IMG/VR virus record: IMGVR_UViG_3300028840_001914
Span: 1 to 25,828 of that record
DNA length: 25,828 nucleotides
Strand: one strand, 5' to 3'
Source of the DNA: a virus
The notes below the pieces were generated by a model. The model was not told the DNA's origin, did no database searches, and was given only the letters and a program-made list of their open reading frames with translations. Below, one piece after another: positions 7,985 to 16,833 of the stretch; the first letter of the stretch is position 1; the number at the start of each line of letters is the position of its first letter. A program made the position numbers and the translations under genes.

Positions 7985-8170
7985 TTAGCTCATCCTCGTA
8001 TTTCCGCCCTCTAAGGACTTATTGCCTGATGCTCTATGTTTTTTATTACCTGTCTCATGTACTCCGTGAGCCTCTCTAAGTTCTACACGATTGCTTTTAT
8101 TACCATAGGAATAGTTACTCTTGCCTCCGGATGAATCCAGGATCAACCCACTGCTTAAGCTTAGGGTCAA
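7985..8170 (-). CDS. Possible small overlapping gene or frameshift extension
   Basis: A frame of up to 61 codons ends with TAA just before the ATG of the next gene. It overlaps the last 56 bases of the 704-residue gene in another frame. Starts available are TTG at 8170 or TTG at 8146, neither with a good ribosome site. The residues beyond the overlap are Ser/Asn/Gly/Lys-rich (KSNYSYGNKSNRVELREAHG). If it is not a gene, about 130 bases would be noncoding, which is rare in this packed operon. It could instead be reached by a ribosomal frameshift from the 704-residue frame. Low confidence. Confidence 0.3.
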   Translation of the reverse strand: MTLSLSSGLILDSSGGKSNYSYGNKSNRVELREAHGVHETGNKKHRASGNKSLEGGNTRMS

Positions 8171-10229
8171 AGTAGATACCTTTTTCTGCTAGGGCAACAC
8201 GAGCACGCTCACCTAAGTTGGCAAGCTTAGGGTTAGCCATGTCTTTGGGATATGTGAGTGCCATTCTTTGTAATTCTTGTTGATCAAAGTTCTCTAAAGC
8301 AGCCTCACCTTTGGCAACCTCTGCATTACCAGCCTCCATTTTAGTCAATTCCCCGATAGTGACACCCATACCTCGAAGACCATTCTCAAGATCTTCAATC
8401 CCACGAGCAAGTCTGTACCGTAAGTCTTCAGTATTCTTAAGTAAAAACTCTAGAGGATTCTCTCCTAACCTAAGGTTTATCTTATCTAGTTGTTGTTTAA
8501 GTATATTTAACTGGTCTTGTGCTTTAGCTGCCCTCTCTCTTGGGGTGTCATTAGAGTACATAATAGAACTAACAGACCTATCAATATCGCCTAAGTTCTC
8601 AGGAGCACCTACGTCCCTAAGGAAATCATCAGTAACTCTCTTACTATAAGGATTCTTAAACATGTCACCGGAAAACTTCTTACCACCACCCTTAATATAA
8701 TCAGTTAAAGTTTCCTTGTAATTGTCATCCAGTACACCATCCCCATTAGCATCAATCATTTCAATAAGATCACCGAAGTCCCCTCCGTATGCGTCAGGAA
8801 AATCTTTAGCTTCTTCTAGTACTTTTTGCAGCTCATTTCTAGTTATAGGAGTTTCTGATACCACAACCTGACTAATAGCTTCACTAGGCTTTCTGGCATT
8901 CTTAAGTCCAGAAATAACAGTAGCTTGCCGGTTTAGTTCGTCAGTATCCCCTTCTTCCAAAGTAGTAGTTAACCATCCAGCGATAAAGCTAGAAGGGTCT
9001 TCCTCACCTTCTGCAAGTACAGATATGTCATCAAAAAGCTCATCGGTATTAACATTAAGTTGTTGGGCAGAGCTAAGTAGATTACCAAAATCTGAATCAG
9101 CATAGTTATCTACCGAGTATTCCTCAAGTCCTGCAAGATCAAATAACTCACCAAGTTGATTCTTAAACTCTTGGTTAGCTTGGTACGTAACTCCCGCATC
9201 TGCATATGCCCCCTGAGTCTCCTCTATCAGTGATGACATAACGTCTTCATGTTTCTTTACAAAGTTAAATAGTTCAGGATCAACACCGAGATCTTCGGCA
9301 GTAACATCAGGGTTAACTATAAGAGCATCGTTTATGTAAGACATTACCCCACCGAATCTGTCATCAGTAAGAAGATCACTTAGAGGAATAGCTTGTCCTC
9401 CAAGTTCTACAGTCTGAGAAGAGTTAACATCATTGATTAGGGCATCCATCTGAGCATCCGTAGCTATTAGATGGCTGGCTCCCATTATACGTAGTTGTTC
9501 CCTTGCTGCCTGTTTGTCAGCAGCAGAGGCCGTAGGAGACTGGAGTAAAGCTCTCATGTTGTCTACTTCTTGTAATTCCTGTTCTTCTATCAGCCTAAGA
9601 TTATTCTCTATATCTTCGATGGATAAAGAATTAAACTCTTCAGGTGTTAAACCTAGGGTCTCAGCAGCAACCGCAGCTTCATCTGGAGTAAATATCTCCG
9701 AGGCCGTAACGAGGGCAGCATCTTCTAGGGTATCCTGTATTTGAGACTCCACTCCAGATACTATCTCATTGGCAACATCTAGTCCGTACTGTGCCGTTAA
9801 CTGGTCTTCAGTAATTTCACCGTTTTTAAACTGCCGCATAGCTTCTACCTTGGTAGTAGCCTCTCCGGTATTGATATCAGTAAGATTACCTAATCCTTCC
9901 TGAACAGCTTTAGTAGTTCTGGCAGCCGATAACTTATCACCTATGGCAGATATTTGATCTTGTACTTCACTCTTTTGTTCTGTTTGTTCTACCTTACCTT
10001 CTTGAATATTTGCAGACTGTGTCCTTAAAGCCGCACCCAGCTGGTTAGATTTACCTATCTTAGCCTGCTTACTTGCGGCCATTTCTTGTTGCTTTTGGGT
10101 ACCACCAATAAGTTTTGCACCCACAGCACTGCTAGGCTGGGCAGCGATCCCCGCTAGATTAGCTTTCTTTTCGAGAGTCTCTTCTGGCTCTTTAAGACTT
10201 TTACTAGTAAGTGCCTTAGATAACGACAT
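8115..10229 (-). CDS. Large acidic helical internal virion protein
   Basis: 704 residues, acidic and mainly helical, with no membrane segment. The N-terminal 100 residues are Ala/Gln/Lys-rich and possibly disordered. A long acidic middle follows, and near residue 493 there is a DANGDGVLDDNY loop resembling a calcium-binding EF-hand or dockerin loop (Asp/Asn/Asp at positions 1, 3, 5 and Gly at 6, but no Glu at 12). The gene is first of the internal virion block, directly after the nozzle gene. It has its own promoter at 10254-10283 and a ribosome site AAAAGGA eight bases before ATG. This matches the slot of T7-type internal core proteins, but no homology is recognised. Confidence 0.65.
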   Translation of the reverse strand: MSLSKALTSKSLKEPEETLEKKANLAGIAAQPSSAVGAKLIGGTQKQQEMAASKQAKIGKSNQLGAALRTQSANIQEGKVEQTEQKSEVQDQISAIGDKLSAARTTKAVQEGLGNLTDINTGEATTKVEAMRQFKNGEITEDQLTAQYGLDVANEIVSGVESQIQDTLEDAALVTASEIFTPDEAAVAAETLGLTPEEFNSLSIEDIENNLRLIEEQELQEVDNMRALLQSPTASAADKQAAREQLRIMGASHLIATDAQMDALINDVNSSQTVELGGQAIPLSDLLTDDRFGGVMSYINDALIVNPDVTAEDLGVDPELFNFVKKHEDVMSSLIEETQGAYADAGVTYQANQEFKNQLGELFDLAGLEEYSVDNYADSDFGNLLSSAQQLNVNTDELFDDISVLAEGEEDPSSFIAGWLTTTLEEGDTDELNRQATVISGLKNARKPSEAISQVVVSETPITRNELQKVLEEAKDFPDAYGGDFGDLIEMIDANGDGVLDDNYKETLTDYIKGGGKKFSGDMFKNPYSKRVTDDFLRDVGAPENLGDIDRSVSSIMYSNDTPRERAAKAQDQLNILKQQLDKINLRLGENPLEFLLKNTEDLRYRLARGIEDLENGLRGMGVTIGELTKMEAGNAEVAKGEAALENFDQQELQRMALTYPKDMANPKLANLGERARVALAEKGIYFDPKLKQWVDPGFIRRQE

Positions 10230-10253
10230 ATATAATATCCTTTTGTAACAGGT

Positions 10254-10283
10254 ATAATATAAACACTATAAGATAATTGTCAA
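10254..10283 (-). promoter_or_regulatory. Probable sigma70 promoter before internal virion genes
   Basis: On the minus strand TTGACA (10283-10278), an 18-base spacer, and TATTAT (10259-10254). The -35 box overlaps the TGA stop of the nozzle gene. It lies in the only intergenic gap (50 bases) of the tail and ejection block, and the predicted start is about 20 bases above the ATG of the 704-residue gene. The sequence just after the -35 (TTGACA followed by xxTATCT) resembles that at 727. Confidence 0.65.
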
Positions 10284-13200
10284 CTGCGATCGGCTGCGCT
10301 GGGAATTCCTCGAGCATCTTTAAGTCCGGCCACGTGGAAAGTTATCCCAGTAATTTCAACGGGTTCATCGATAGTAGAGTTTTCATACCTAACCTGGAAG
10401 TATTGCCCTCTTTGTCTTGGTACAGAATGCCTAACAGAGCTAATTTTTTGGCCACTCCCTGTAATAGAGAAGCTGGTTAACTGACTAAATGACGAAGAAA
10501 GATCAACTGCTACACTCGTAGAGGTAGTTGAACTATCAGCCACATTGCGATATTCGGTAACTAAGTGCCTAAGAATTTTACGTTTATTTGAGCCAAAGTC
10601 CATAGCACGATAGCTACCACTCATAGAAATCGGCTGGTCATCGTCTCTGTAATCGGAGTTATCACCATTACTGCGAACCTGATATAGTCTACCTATGGAG
10701 GCAAAGTAACTGTTGTCCCCGATGCTCATCCAGCCAGTAGCCTTATGGCTATCGTATATAGACCATGAGGGGGACTCGTCTCCGTAATCAAATACGAACA
10801 CGCTATCACAAATAGTGTTACTTCCTGTAGGTACAGATAGCTTATATTGTTTGTTTTCAGAATCTACATGTCCTGTAACGATATCCAGTTTATCCTTGTT
10901 AACTGTCTGCCATAACCTGTCAATATTCCTACCAATCCATTTTACCTGGAACTGTCTGTCAAGCATATACACCCCAGAACTGTCGGCAAACATTATACCA
11001 TTTTCTGTATATCCCAAGGAAAACGGAGAGTTACAACCAACTCCTCTAGAGTCTATCTTGGTAACATCACGAGTAGTGACATTAACAACATACAGGGAAT
11101 TCTCTTTAAATACCACAACGTTATCTTGTTTTCTTGAGTCCTGATCTGTCGAGTCACCAAAGAATGGGATAATTCCAGTAATAGCTTCCCCATTAGAGGA
11201 GTCTACATCTACAACAGATTGACTATCTAAAGGAGTAATAGCTCTAGGATTATCAAATACTTCAGGAAAGTTTTGAAATGATATCAACAATCTAGATGGA
11301 TAAGTTTTTTCTTCAGAACCTGCTGCCCAATCATTACCAGACAAGGAAACCCTGGCTCCATTACTAAACCATGCAAGATTACTTGGAAGATTTCCAGCAC
11401 CCGACCATAGCAGCCCGGCAAAGTCATCCCTAATAGCAGTTACATTTAAAATACCTTGAGCACCTAAGTCTTCATTACCCTCTACATACACAGGAGGGTT
11501 AGGTACCACACTCATAACAGTATTGATAGCCTTTGGCAGTCTGTGTAAAACACCTAAACCTAGAGGATTACTATCAATATAATTGAAATCCTGTCTAGCT
11601 AACATAGGAATAACCTCGTTAGCCACTGTTTGCGATCTCGTAGGGAATAGTATCTTTAAGTTAGTCAACGAAGGAATAGCCTCTCCCGCATCCAAATGAA
11701 AGAAAAGGTCTACGTAAGGCCCTGAAGACACATAGGTATTTACTCGAAACCATCCCAGAAACTTAGCGGGTATGGAATTATCTTCGGCATCTTTATATAT
11801 ATAGACCCATTTAGGTGCCGTCGAGGGTACAGCGGCAAAGGATACCCTAGTTATGTTATCGGCCTGCCTAACTATTGATGTTATAGCTTGAGAATTATTT
11901 CCTAAAGTAGGATTTACCCACTCGAATTCATACTCAGGACCAGAGGAAAACACAGTAAGACTTGTACCCTCTAAGTCTGTAGATACAAAATTTCCCGTAG
12001 TATCCAGTAATCTTGTTTCCATTCTTTTGTGGTCTGTTAAGTTACCTAAAACACTACGGTTATTAGCACTTGTAATATACTTAGCCCTTAAAGGTTGGTC
12101 TATTCCGGTAGCCAGCTCGGCCCCTGAAGTATTAAAAGAAAGTAAGTCAGCCTCTAAAAGATTAACATCAGGTGTAGTATCAAAATAGTTTAAGTTTGCA
12201 ATTTCTGTGTAATCTATTGGAATACTAGCTACCTTAAAATATACCTCCCCGTTTATTTTAGTTCGATACAATTCCATTTCTATATTACTGAAATCATAAA
12301 GAATATCTCTAGGTAAGGGCGCAAATTTTAAAGAAACTGTAAAGTTATCAAACTCAGAAATATCTAACTGATATTCTTCAAAACCTACCACAGTACTTCC
12401 CTGAATATTGCCATTATTATCTACAGTATTTAATCGTGCGTAATATTTTACTACAGCCTGAGCCTTTAATGAAGTAACCCCGGTAGCCGTTCTGTCTAAA
12501 ATAATTTCATGTACAGGAGTCGTTGCCGTAGTATCTGAGGTTATCCCAGTAATCTGATAGGTTTCTCCATCACTTCCGACAACGAATTGGCCTACTGTAT
12601 ATACTACTTCCTTACCCCGTTCAGCCACATCTACAGTAAATTTAGTGTTTTCAGAAACAGCTCCTGTAATTGAAGGTGTTGGATTAACAATTCCTCCGTT
12701 ATCGTCAGAGATAACAGCATTTAAAAAACCCTCCCACCTAGGAAATCCTGCCCTAGACAATTGAGTACCATCATACTTAAGTAAGGGATCTCTGCCGTTT
12801 GTAAGGTACATATTATCCGTTGCCATAGCTGATCGAACAATTTCTTGACTTTCTGGAGAATCCGTGGTAAGATGTCTAGGAACCTGGGTATCTAGTAGTA
12901 TGTCGTCAGCAGGTGTATTAAACTGTGTTGCTCCAGGAAATGATAATGATTTCCACCTAAATGTAGGTACTAAAAATTCAGAACTAGCTATAGTATCTTG
13001 CCATGTAAATGCTTCATCAAGCTCTACAAAGTTACCTATCAATGTTCCTGTAATGCTTGTAAATGTTCCTTCTACAGTAAAATTATTCTCATCACTTACA
13101 TTTATTATCTTGTATGTGCTACTGTCTAATCCCTCAGTCTGAATACTTATGTATCCTCCTTCACGAAGAAGTCCTGCTCTCCCAGAAGATAAGGTAACTG

Positions 13201-15406
13201 TATTTCCAGATAGGGTAACAGTTTCGTTAGCATAAGGATACACAGCAAGAACCTTAGATCCTCTAGTAACCTGATTATATTGTAAAACATCATAAGGGAC
13301 TATATTACTAGTTGTTCCAGTGTCTCCTAATCTTGTTGGTATATTAGTTGTTTTTCTTTTGGCAAGTACTGTAAGTCCTACAGAAACCTGTCTGTTAGCT
13401 GTGGCTCCCTTAACTTTTACAGTATCTACACCCGAGATAACTTCAAGAGTTAGGTCGAGTCCTGAGTATAGTAGGTGGTCTCCACTTAAGAATTCTGGAG
13501 AGGGAGTAAATGGTATATCATCTGTATAGCTTGTTATGGTACCTCTGCACCCTAAACTGTCGTAATCTCCATTAGTTACAGTAGTTTCAATAGCTATATA
13601 TATATTATCAGTACCATTAAAAATACCATTAGTAAGCGTTAATGTGTCCCCATCAATAGTTACCACACCTGAGTAATCTGCTACTGCAAATTCTCCAGTT
13701 AACTTACTGGTATGCATATTAGATAAAGTAACAAGATCGCCTACACTTATAGGTGTACCCGTAGTGACAAGTCCGGGAGTGTCTAGCTTAAGGATAGTAA
13801 TCAAGCTATTTTCCCACTTATTAGCTACAATACTAGCTACATTACCTGAAGCTCCTGTATACGTATAGTATCCCTTAGTTCTGGCAAAGGTGTTATCAGG
13901 CTGAAAGGCTGGACCTATATTAGTATTTGACGCTATTCTACCTCGTGCTCTAGGTGATAGATTACCTATCTGGGTACTAGTGGGCCATTCAGTATTGGTA
14001 TCAAGCTCGTAGAAAATACCTCCCTGAGCGATTACAGGAAAAGATAACTGACTAGTTCTGTAATGATCTAGGTGAGTTAACCAGCTTTCCCTTGAAAATG
14101 TAGAGGAAACCTTGGCAGGATCTATCCCGTAAACATCAAGCTCTACATCGGTAAATGTTCTAGGTAAACCGTCGGGAATTAAATTTTCTGTAACACAAAA
14201 CTGATTTACAAGTAAGCTGCCAAAATCATAGTAAACCTCGTAACTTACAGGTAAATTATCTGTGTTAGTAAATGTTATCTGATGTTGAGTACCGTCATAT
14301 TCTATGGTATCTGGAATTACCATTTGTTTATTTCCAACATTATCTACAGTATATACACTAGAGATAAGAAAGGCATTTTCCGTAACAATAGCATCTGCCA
14401 GAGTAACTCCATTATTAGGCCCTTGAAAAGATTCTGCATTACCTGCCACAGTATTGGATGCCGGAGGAGAAGATATCACAAATAGGTAGTAATAATTAGG
14501 AGAACCGGCGTCTTCTGATTGGTCTTCTATAACTATCTGTATATCACCTGTATTACTTACAAGGATTTCATCTGGAATAAACTTAGATAACGTACCTGAA
14601 TATCCAGCCTTTTCCGCCCGATAACATGTAACTATAGGGTTGAAATTCTTGAGGGTATGTGTGTTAGCGCTAACGGATCCACCAAAAGATATTGTTTTTG
14701 TATGGGTATCTCCAACAGACGACCACCCCAGTCCATCTATCTGCTCAAGCCGTAAGGCAGTTCCATCATTGGAAAACCAGCCATCAGTACCAAGTTCTGG
14801 GACAGAAAGACTATAATGAATATATGGAAGTGTCTGATCAGTAAGCTGTATAATGCTACTCTGGAGTGTAGTAGGTGTAACATTAGATGTATTAGTCTGT
14901 ATCTGATGCACATCAGGAATAAATATTTCGTTATCTAGTGTTGTTTGGCTTAAAGATTGTGTTACCTCAGAGTGCATAGGTATTGTGGAAAACCCATGAG
15001 AAGGCTGTGGTATAGTAGAGTTACCTGTTAATCTAAAAGATACAGTGTAATCATTATAATATTTTGAATTAAACGTACCTGAGGGCCAAGTAGTAGAAGT
15101 TGTAGTAGGCTGACCGGACAATACTCCCTGAATAATTATAGGTCCTATAGTAATTTGAGAGATATCTATATAGGTATCTAGGTTAAAGCATAAGGTATCA
15201 TCGTTATTGCCTGTAGTCTCGGCGGACACTACACGTAAGGGGACTGTTCCTCCCCATTGTTGATACCCTTTTCTTTTAGATACAAGGTTATTTGTGGAGT
15301 CTGCGTTTACCAGAGACTCCCAAAAACCGGACTGAATCTTGTCCTCTGAAGATCTCTGGTCTACACCTTTACCTAAATCTTTCTCATTTATTTCAGTAAA
15401 AGACAC
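10280..15406 (-). CDS. Giant tail nozzle protein (tail tubular protein B-like)
   Basis: 1708 residues, beta-rich throughout. The N-terminus has the sequence style typical of phage nozzle/stabilisation proteins: KGVDQRSSEDKIQSGFWESL, then NNLVSKRKGYQQWGG near residues 40-55. The C-terminal third has propeller-like repeats with DNVVVFKENSLYVVN and a GVGCNSPFS element. T7 gp12 has 794 residues, so this is about twice the usual size. The extra length is a set of beta domains in the middle, possibly fibre-docking or receptor-facing modules. The start is GTG; its ribosome site AGGAGG is formed by the last two Arg codons of the upstream adaptor gene. It would form the distal tail tube and hold DNA in until infection. 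Family call is from sequence style and position. Confidence 0.75.
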   Translation of the reverse strand: MSFTEINEKDLGKGVDQRSSEDKIQSGFWESLVNADSTNNLVSKRKGYQQWGGTVPLRVVSAETTGNNDDTLCFNLDTYIDISQITIGPIIIQGVLSGQPTTTSTTWPSGTFNSKYYNDYTVSFRLTGNSTIPQPSHGFSTIPMHSEVTQSLSQTTLDNEIFIPDVHQIQTNTSNVTPTTLQSSIIQLTDQTLPYIHYSLSVPELGTDGWFSNDGTALRLEQIDGLGWSSVGDTHTKTISFGGSVSANTHTLKNFNPIVTCYRAEKAGYSGTLSKFIPDEILVSNTGDIQIVIEDQSEDAGSPNYYYLFVISSPPASNTVAGNAESFQGPNNGVTLADAIVTENAFLISSVYTVDNVGNKQMVIPDTIEYDGTQHQITFTNTDNLPVSYEVYYDFGSLLVNQFCVTENLIPDGLPRTFTDVELDVYGIDPAKVSSTFSRESWLTHLDHYRTSQLSFPVIAQGGIFYELDTNTEWPTSTQIGNLSPRARGRIASNTNIGPAFQPDNTFARTKGYYTYTGASGNVASIVANKWENSLITILKLDTPGLVTTGTPISVGDLVTLSNMHTSKLTGEFAVADYSGVVTIDGDTLTLTNGIFNGTDNIYIAIETTVTNGDYDSLGCRGTITSYTDDIPFTPSPEFLSGDHLLYSGLDLTLEVISGVDTVKVKGATANRQVSVGLTVLAKRKTTNIPTRLGDTGTTSNIVPYDVLQYNQVTRGSKVLAVYPYANETVTLSGNTVTLSSGRAGLLREGGYISIQTEGLDSSTYKIINVSDENNFTVEGTFTSITGTLIGNFVELDEAFTWQDTIASSEFLVPTFRWKSLSFPGATQFNTPADDILLDTQVPRHLTTDSPESQEIVRSAMATDNMYLTNGRDPLLKYDGTQLSRAGFPRWEGFLNAVISDDNGGIVNPTPSITGAVSENTKFTVDVAERGKEVVYTVGQFVVGSDGETYQITGITSDTTATTPVHEIILDRTATGVTSLKAQAVVKYYARLNTVDNNGNIQGSTVVGFEEYQLDISEFDNFTVSLKFAPLPRDILYDFSNIEMELYRTKINGEVYFKVASIPIDYTEIANLNYFDTTPDVNLLEADLLSFNTSGAELATGIDQPLRAKYITSANNRSVLGNLTDHKRMETRLLDTTGNFVSTDLEGTSLTVFSSGPEYEFEWVNPTLGNNSQAITSIVRQADNITRVSFAAVPSTAPKWVYIYKDAEDNSIPAKFLGWFRVNTYVSSGPYVDLFFHLDAGEAIPSLTNLKILFPTRSQTVANEVIPMLARQDFNYIDSNPLGLGVLHRLPKAINTVMSVVPNPPVYVEGNEDLGAQGILNVTAIRDDFAGLLWSGAGNLPSNLAWFSNGARVSLSGNDWAAGSEEKTYPSRLLISFQNFPEVFDNPRAITPLDSQSVVDVDSSNGEAITGIIPFFGDSTDQDSRKQDNVVVFKENSLYVVNVTTRDVTKIDSRGVGCNSPFSLGYTENGIMFADSSGVYMLDRQFQVKWIGRNIDRLWQTVNKDKLDIVTGHVDSENKQYKLSVPTGSNTICDSVFVFDYGDESPSWSIYDSHKATGWMSIGDNSYFASIGRLYQVRSNGDNSDYRDDDQPISMSGSYRAMDFGSNKRKILRHLVTEYRNVADSSTTSTSVAVDLSSSFSQLTSFSITGSGQKISSVRHSVPRQRGQYFQVRYENSTIDEPVEITGITFHVAGLKDARGIPSAADRS

Positions 15407-15407
15407 C

Positions 15408-16394
15408 TTACCTCCTGTAAAAACGGTACCTATTTCTTTCCCACTGCCTACCCTTAAGGTCTATACGTAAGCCCAGTTCTCTGCCAGACCACGCATCCTT
15501 AACCTCTTTTTCGAATTGAGATTTCTGTTGCTCTTCGGCAGCACCTTGGTTACCTAGTGATGTAGTTAACTGTACTACGGCAGACTGTATCATATAGTTT
15601 CTTGAAGGCTCATCAAAGTACGGTATACAAGTACCTGAATATAAACAGATATGATCATCAAGTTCTATAGAAGGATTACCCTCCTCGTCTACCACTTCGT
15701 TAATGGAAGTATTTATTGACTTACCTGCAATAGTTGTACGTGTAGGACTAGCCTTAAATATTACAGACTGGGTTGTTGTATTAAGTTCGTCAATCTCGTA
15801 AGTAGCTTTTACTTCGCCTGTTTGACTATCTATCACATTTATAAAATTATGTAAATTATCATTGATAGTTTCTAGGGAACTACCTAAGCTATTAACTTGT
15901 ATACGATTTTCTGCATTATGCAATCCAGTAATCCTTCCCTGACTTTTGGTAAGCTTTTCAGGTCTTTGGATGTAGTACACCCTGACCTTAAACTGACTAC
16001 CTGAAGGTTCTGGAATAAATTCTATCTGTCTACGTTGTATTGTGTAATAGTCAGGATAGCCATACTTACCTGTATGTCTCTGTTTAATTGCTTGTTTATT
16101 TCTGATGTAAGTTACTGGATACCAAGAACCATTATTAGTAGTTTCTACAATACCGACATCAATTACCCTATCAGAGAATGCATCCTTAGGTAGGGGATAT
16201 CTAGTCTGTGATGCAGAAAGTACATAGTCCTTGTACCCAATGTAAGGCTCAGCATAATGCTTAGAGTATATAGATACCACATGCTCTTGAGCACGATTGA
16301 GAGCATTTATAATAGCAGAATCACTAATGGTATCAGTATTTTCCTCATCCATTAGTTCCCTAACTTCCTGTATAATCTGCTCTACAGTATCCAT
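15408..16394 (-). CDS. Tail adaptor / tail tubular protein A-like
   Basis: 328 residues. The N-terminal helices (VEQIIQEVRELMDEEN, then SDSAIINALNRAQEHVVS) are followed by a beta-rich region with the YVLSASQTRYPLPKDAF element seen in phage head-to-tail adaptor proteins, and by strands such as RQIEFIPEP-x-x-x-x-x-FKVRVYYIQRP. A C-terminal helix is rich in charged residues and ends WERNRYRFYRR. T7 gp11 has 196 residues, so this one carries an insertion, likely the 170-260 region. It sits directly before the nozzle gene, as gp11 does before gp12. It would form the ring between portal and nozzle. The start has AAGGAG seven bases upstream. Confidence 0.72.
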   Translation of the reverse strand: MDTVEQIIQEVRELMDEENTDTISDSAIINALNRAQEHVVSIYSKHYAEPYIGYKDYVLSASQTRYPLPKDAFSDRVIDVGIVETTNNGSWYPVTYIRNKQAIKQRHTGKYGYPDYYTIQRRQIEFIPEPSGSQFKVRVYYIQRPEKLTKSQGRITGLHNAENRIQVNSLGSSLETINDNLHNFINVIDSQTGEVKATYEIDELNTTTQSVIFKASPTRTTIAGKSINTSINEVVDEEGNPSIELDDHICLYSGTCIPYFDEPSRNYMIQSAVVQLTTSLGNQGAAEEQQKSQFEKEVKDAWSGRELGLRIDLKGRQWERNRYRFYRR

Positions 16395-16415
16395 ATTAAC
16401 TCCTTGCTTGTAAAA

Positions 16416-16613
16416 TTATGCCATGTCCTCTTCATCATCGAAAGATAACTCTTCAGGATTTTCACCTTCAGAACGTTTTGCTAACTCTTCCATAAGTTCT
16501 TCATCAGAAAATTTAGCCAAAGGATTCTCGGAGGACTCCTCTTCAGCTTCTTCTCCCATTTCAGAATACTCAAACTCTTCTTCAGTTGGCATCTCAAGTT
16601 TATCAAAACCCAT
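16416..16613 (-). CDS. Highly acidic 65-residue protein
   Basis: 65 residues, about 40% Glu or Asp, with no hydrophobic segment. The N-terminus reads MGFDKLEMPTEEEFEYSE. A central element NPLAKFSDEELMEELAKRS probably forms a helix, and the end is acidic. The PTEEE core resembles the FAPPTEEEL repeats of the 1094-residue virion protein. An assembly factor, minor virion protein or DNA-mimic inhibitor would all fit, and nothing chooses between them. The ribosome site is AAAGGAA. The gene lies between a holin-like gene and the tail adaptor gene. Confidence 0.65.
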   Translation of the reverse strand: MGFDKLEMPTEEEFEYSEMGEEAEEESSENPLAKFSDEELMEELAKRSEGENPEELSFDDEEDMA

Positions 16614-16632
16614 AGTAATTCCTTTCTTTTGT

Positions 16633-16833
16633 CTACTTTTTAAATAGACCTGTTAAATCAAATATTTCTGCAGATATATATGAAACAACCGCCGTAACGA
16701 TTGTAACAATCAGTTTACCAGTACCCTTAATCCATGATATTTCCACAGCATTTTGGTGGGTATCAGCAATTACATTATCTAATTTTTTATCCATTTTGTC
16801 AAGTTTTTTCTCTATACGATCTAGCTGGGTCAT
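16633..16833 (-). CDS. Holin-like or XhlA-like small membrane protein
   Basis: 66 residues. Residues 1-25 form a heptad helix (LDRIEKKLDKMDKKLDNV), a short linker follows, then one hydrophobic segment at about 38-58 (KLIVTIVTAVVSYISAEIF) and a short basic end (GLFKK). A coiled coil followed by a single C-terminal membrane span is the architecture of the XhlA family, which works with holins in some phages; class III holins look similar. It overlaps the 168-residue gene by four bases (ATGA). Call is by architecture only, and no endolysin is seen beside it. Confidence 0.6.
   Translation of the reverse strand: MTQLDRIEKKLDKMDKKLDNVIADTHQNAVEISWIKGTGKLIVTIVTAVVSYISAEIFDLTGLFKK
16774..16802 (-). 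promoter_or_regulatory. Possible internal promoter
   Basis: On the minus strand TTGACA (16802-16797), a 17-base spacer, and GATAAT (16779-16774). It lies inside the coding sequence of the 66-residue membrane protein, in Lys/Asp codons that favour such a match by chance. If used, it would boost the acidic protein, adaptor and nozzle genes. Confidence 0.3.
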
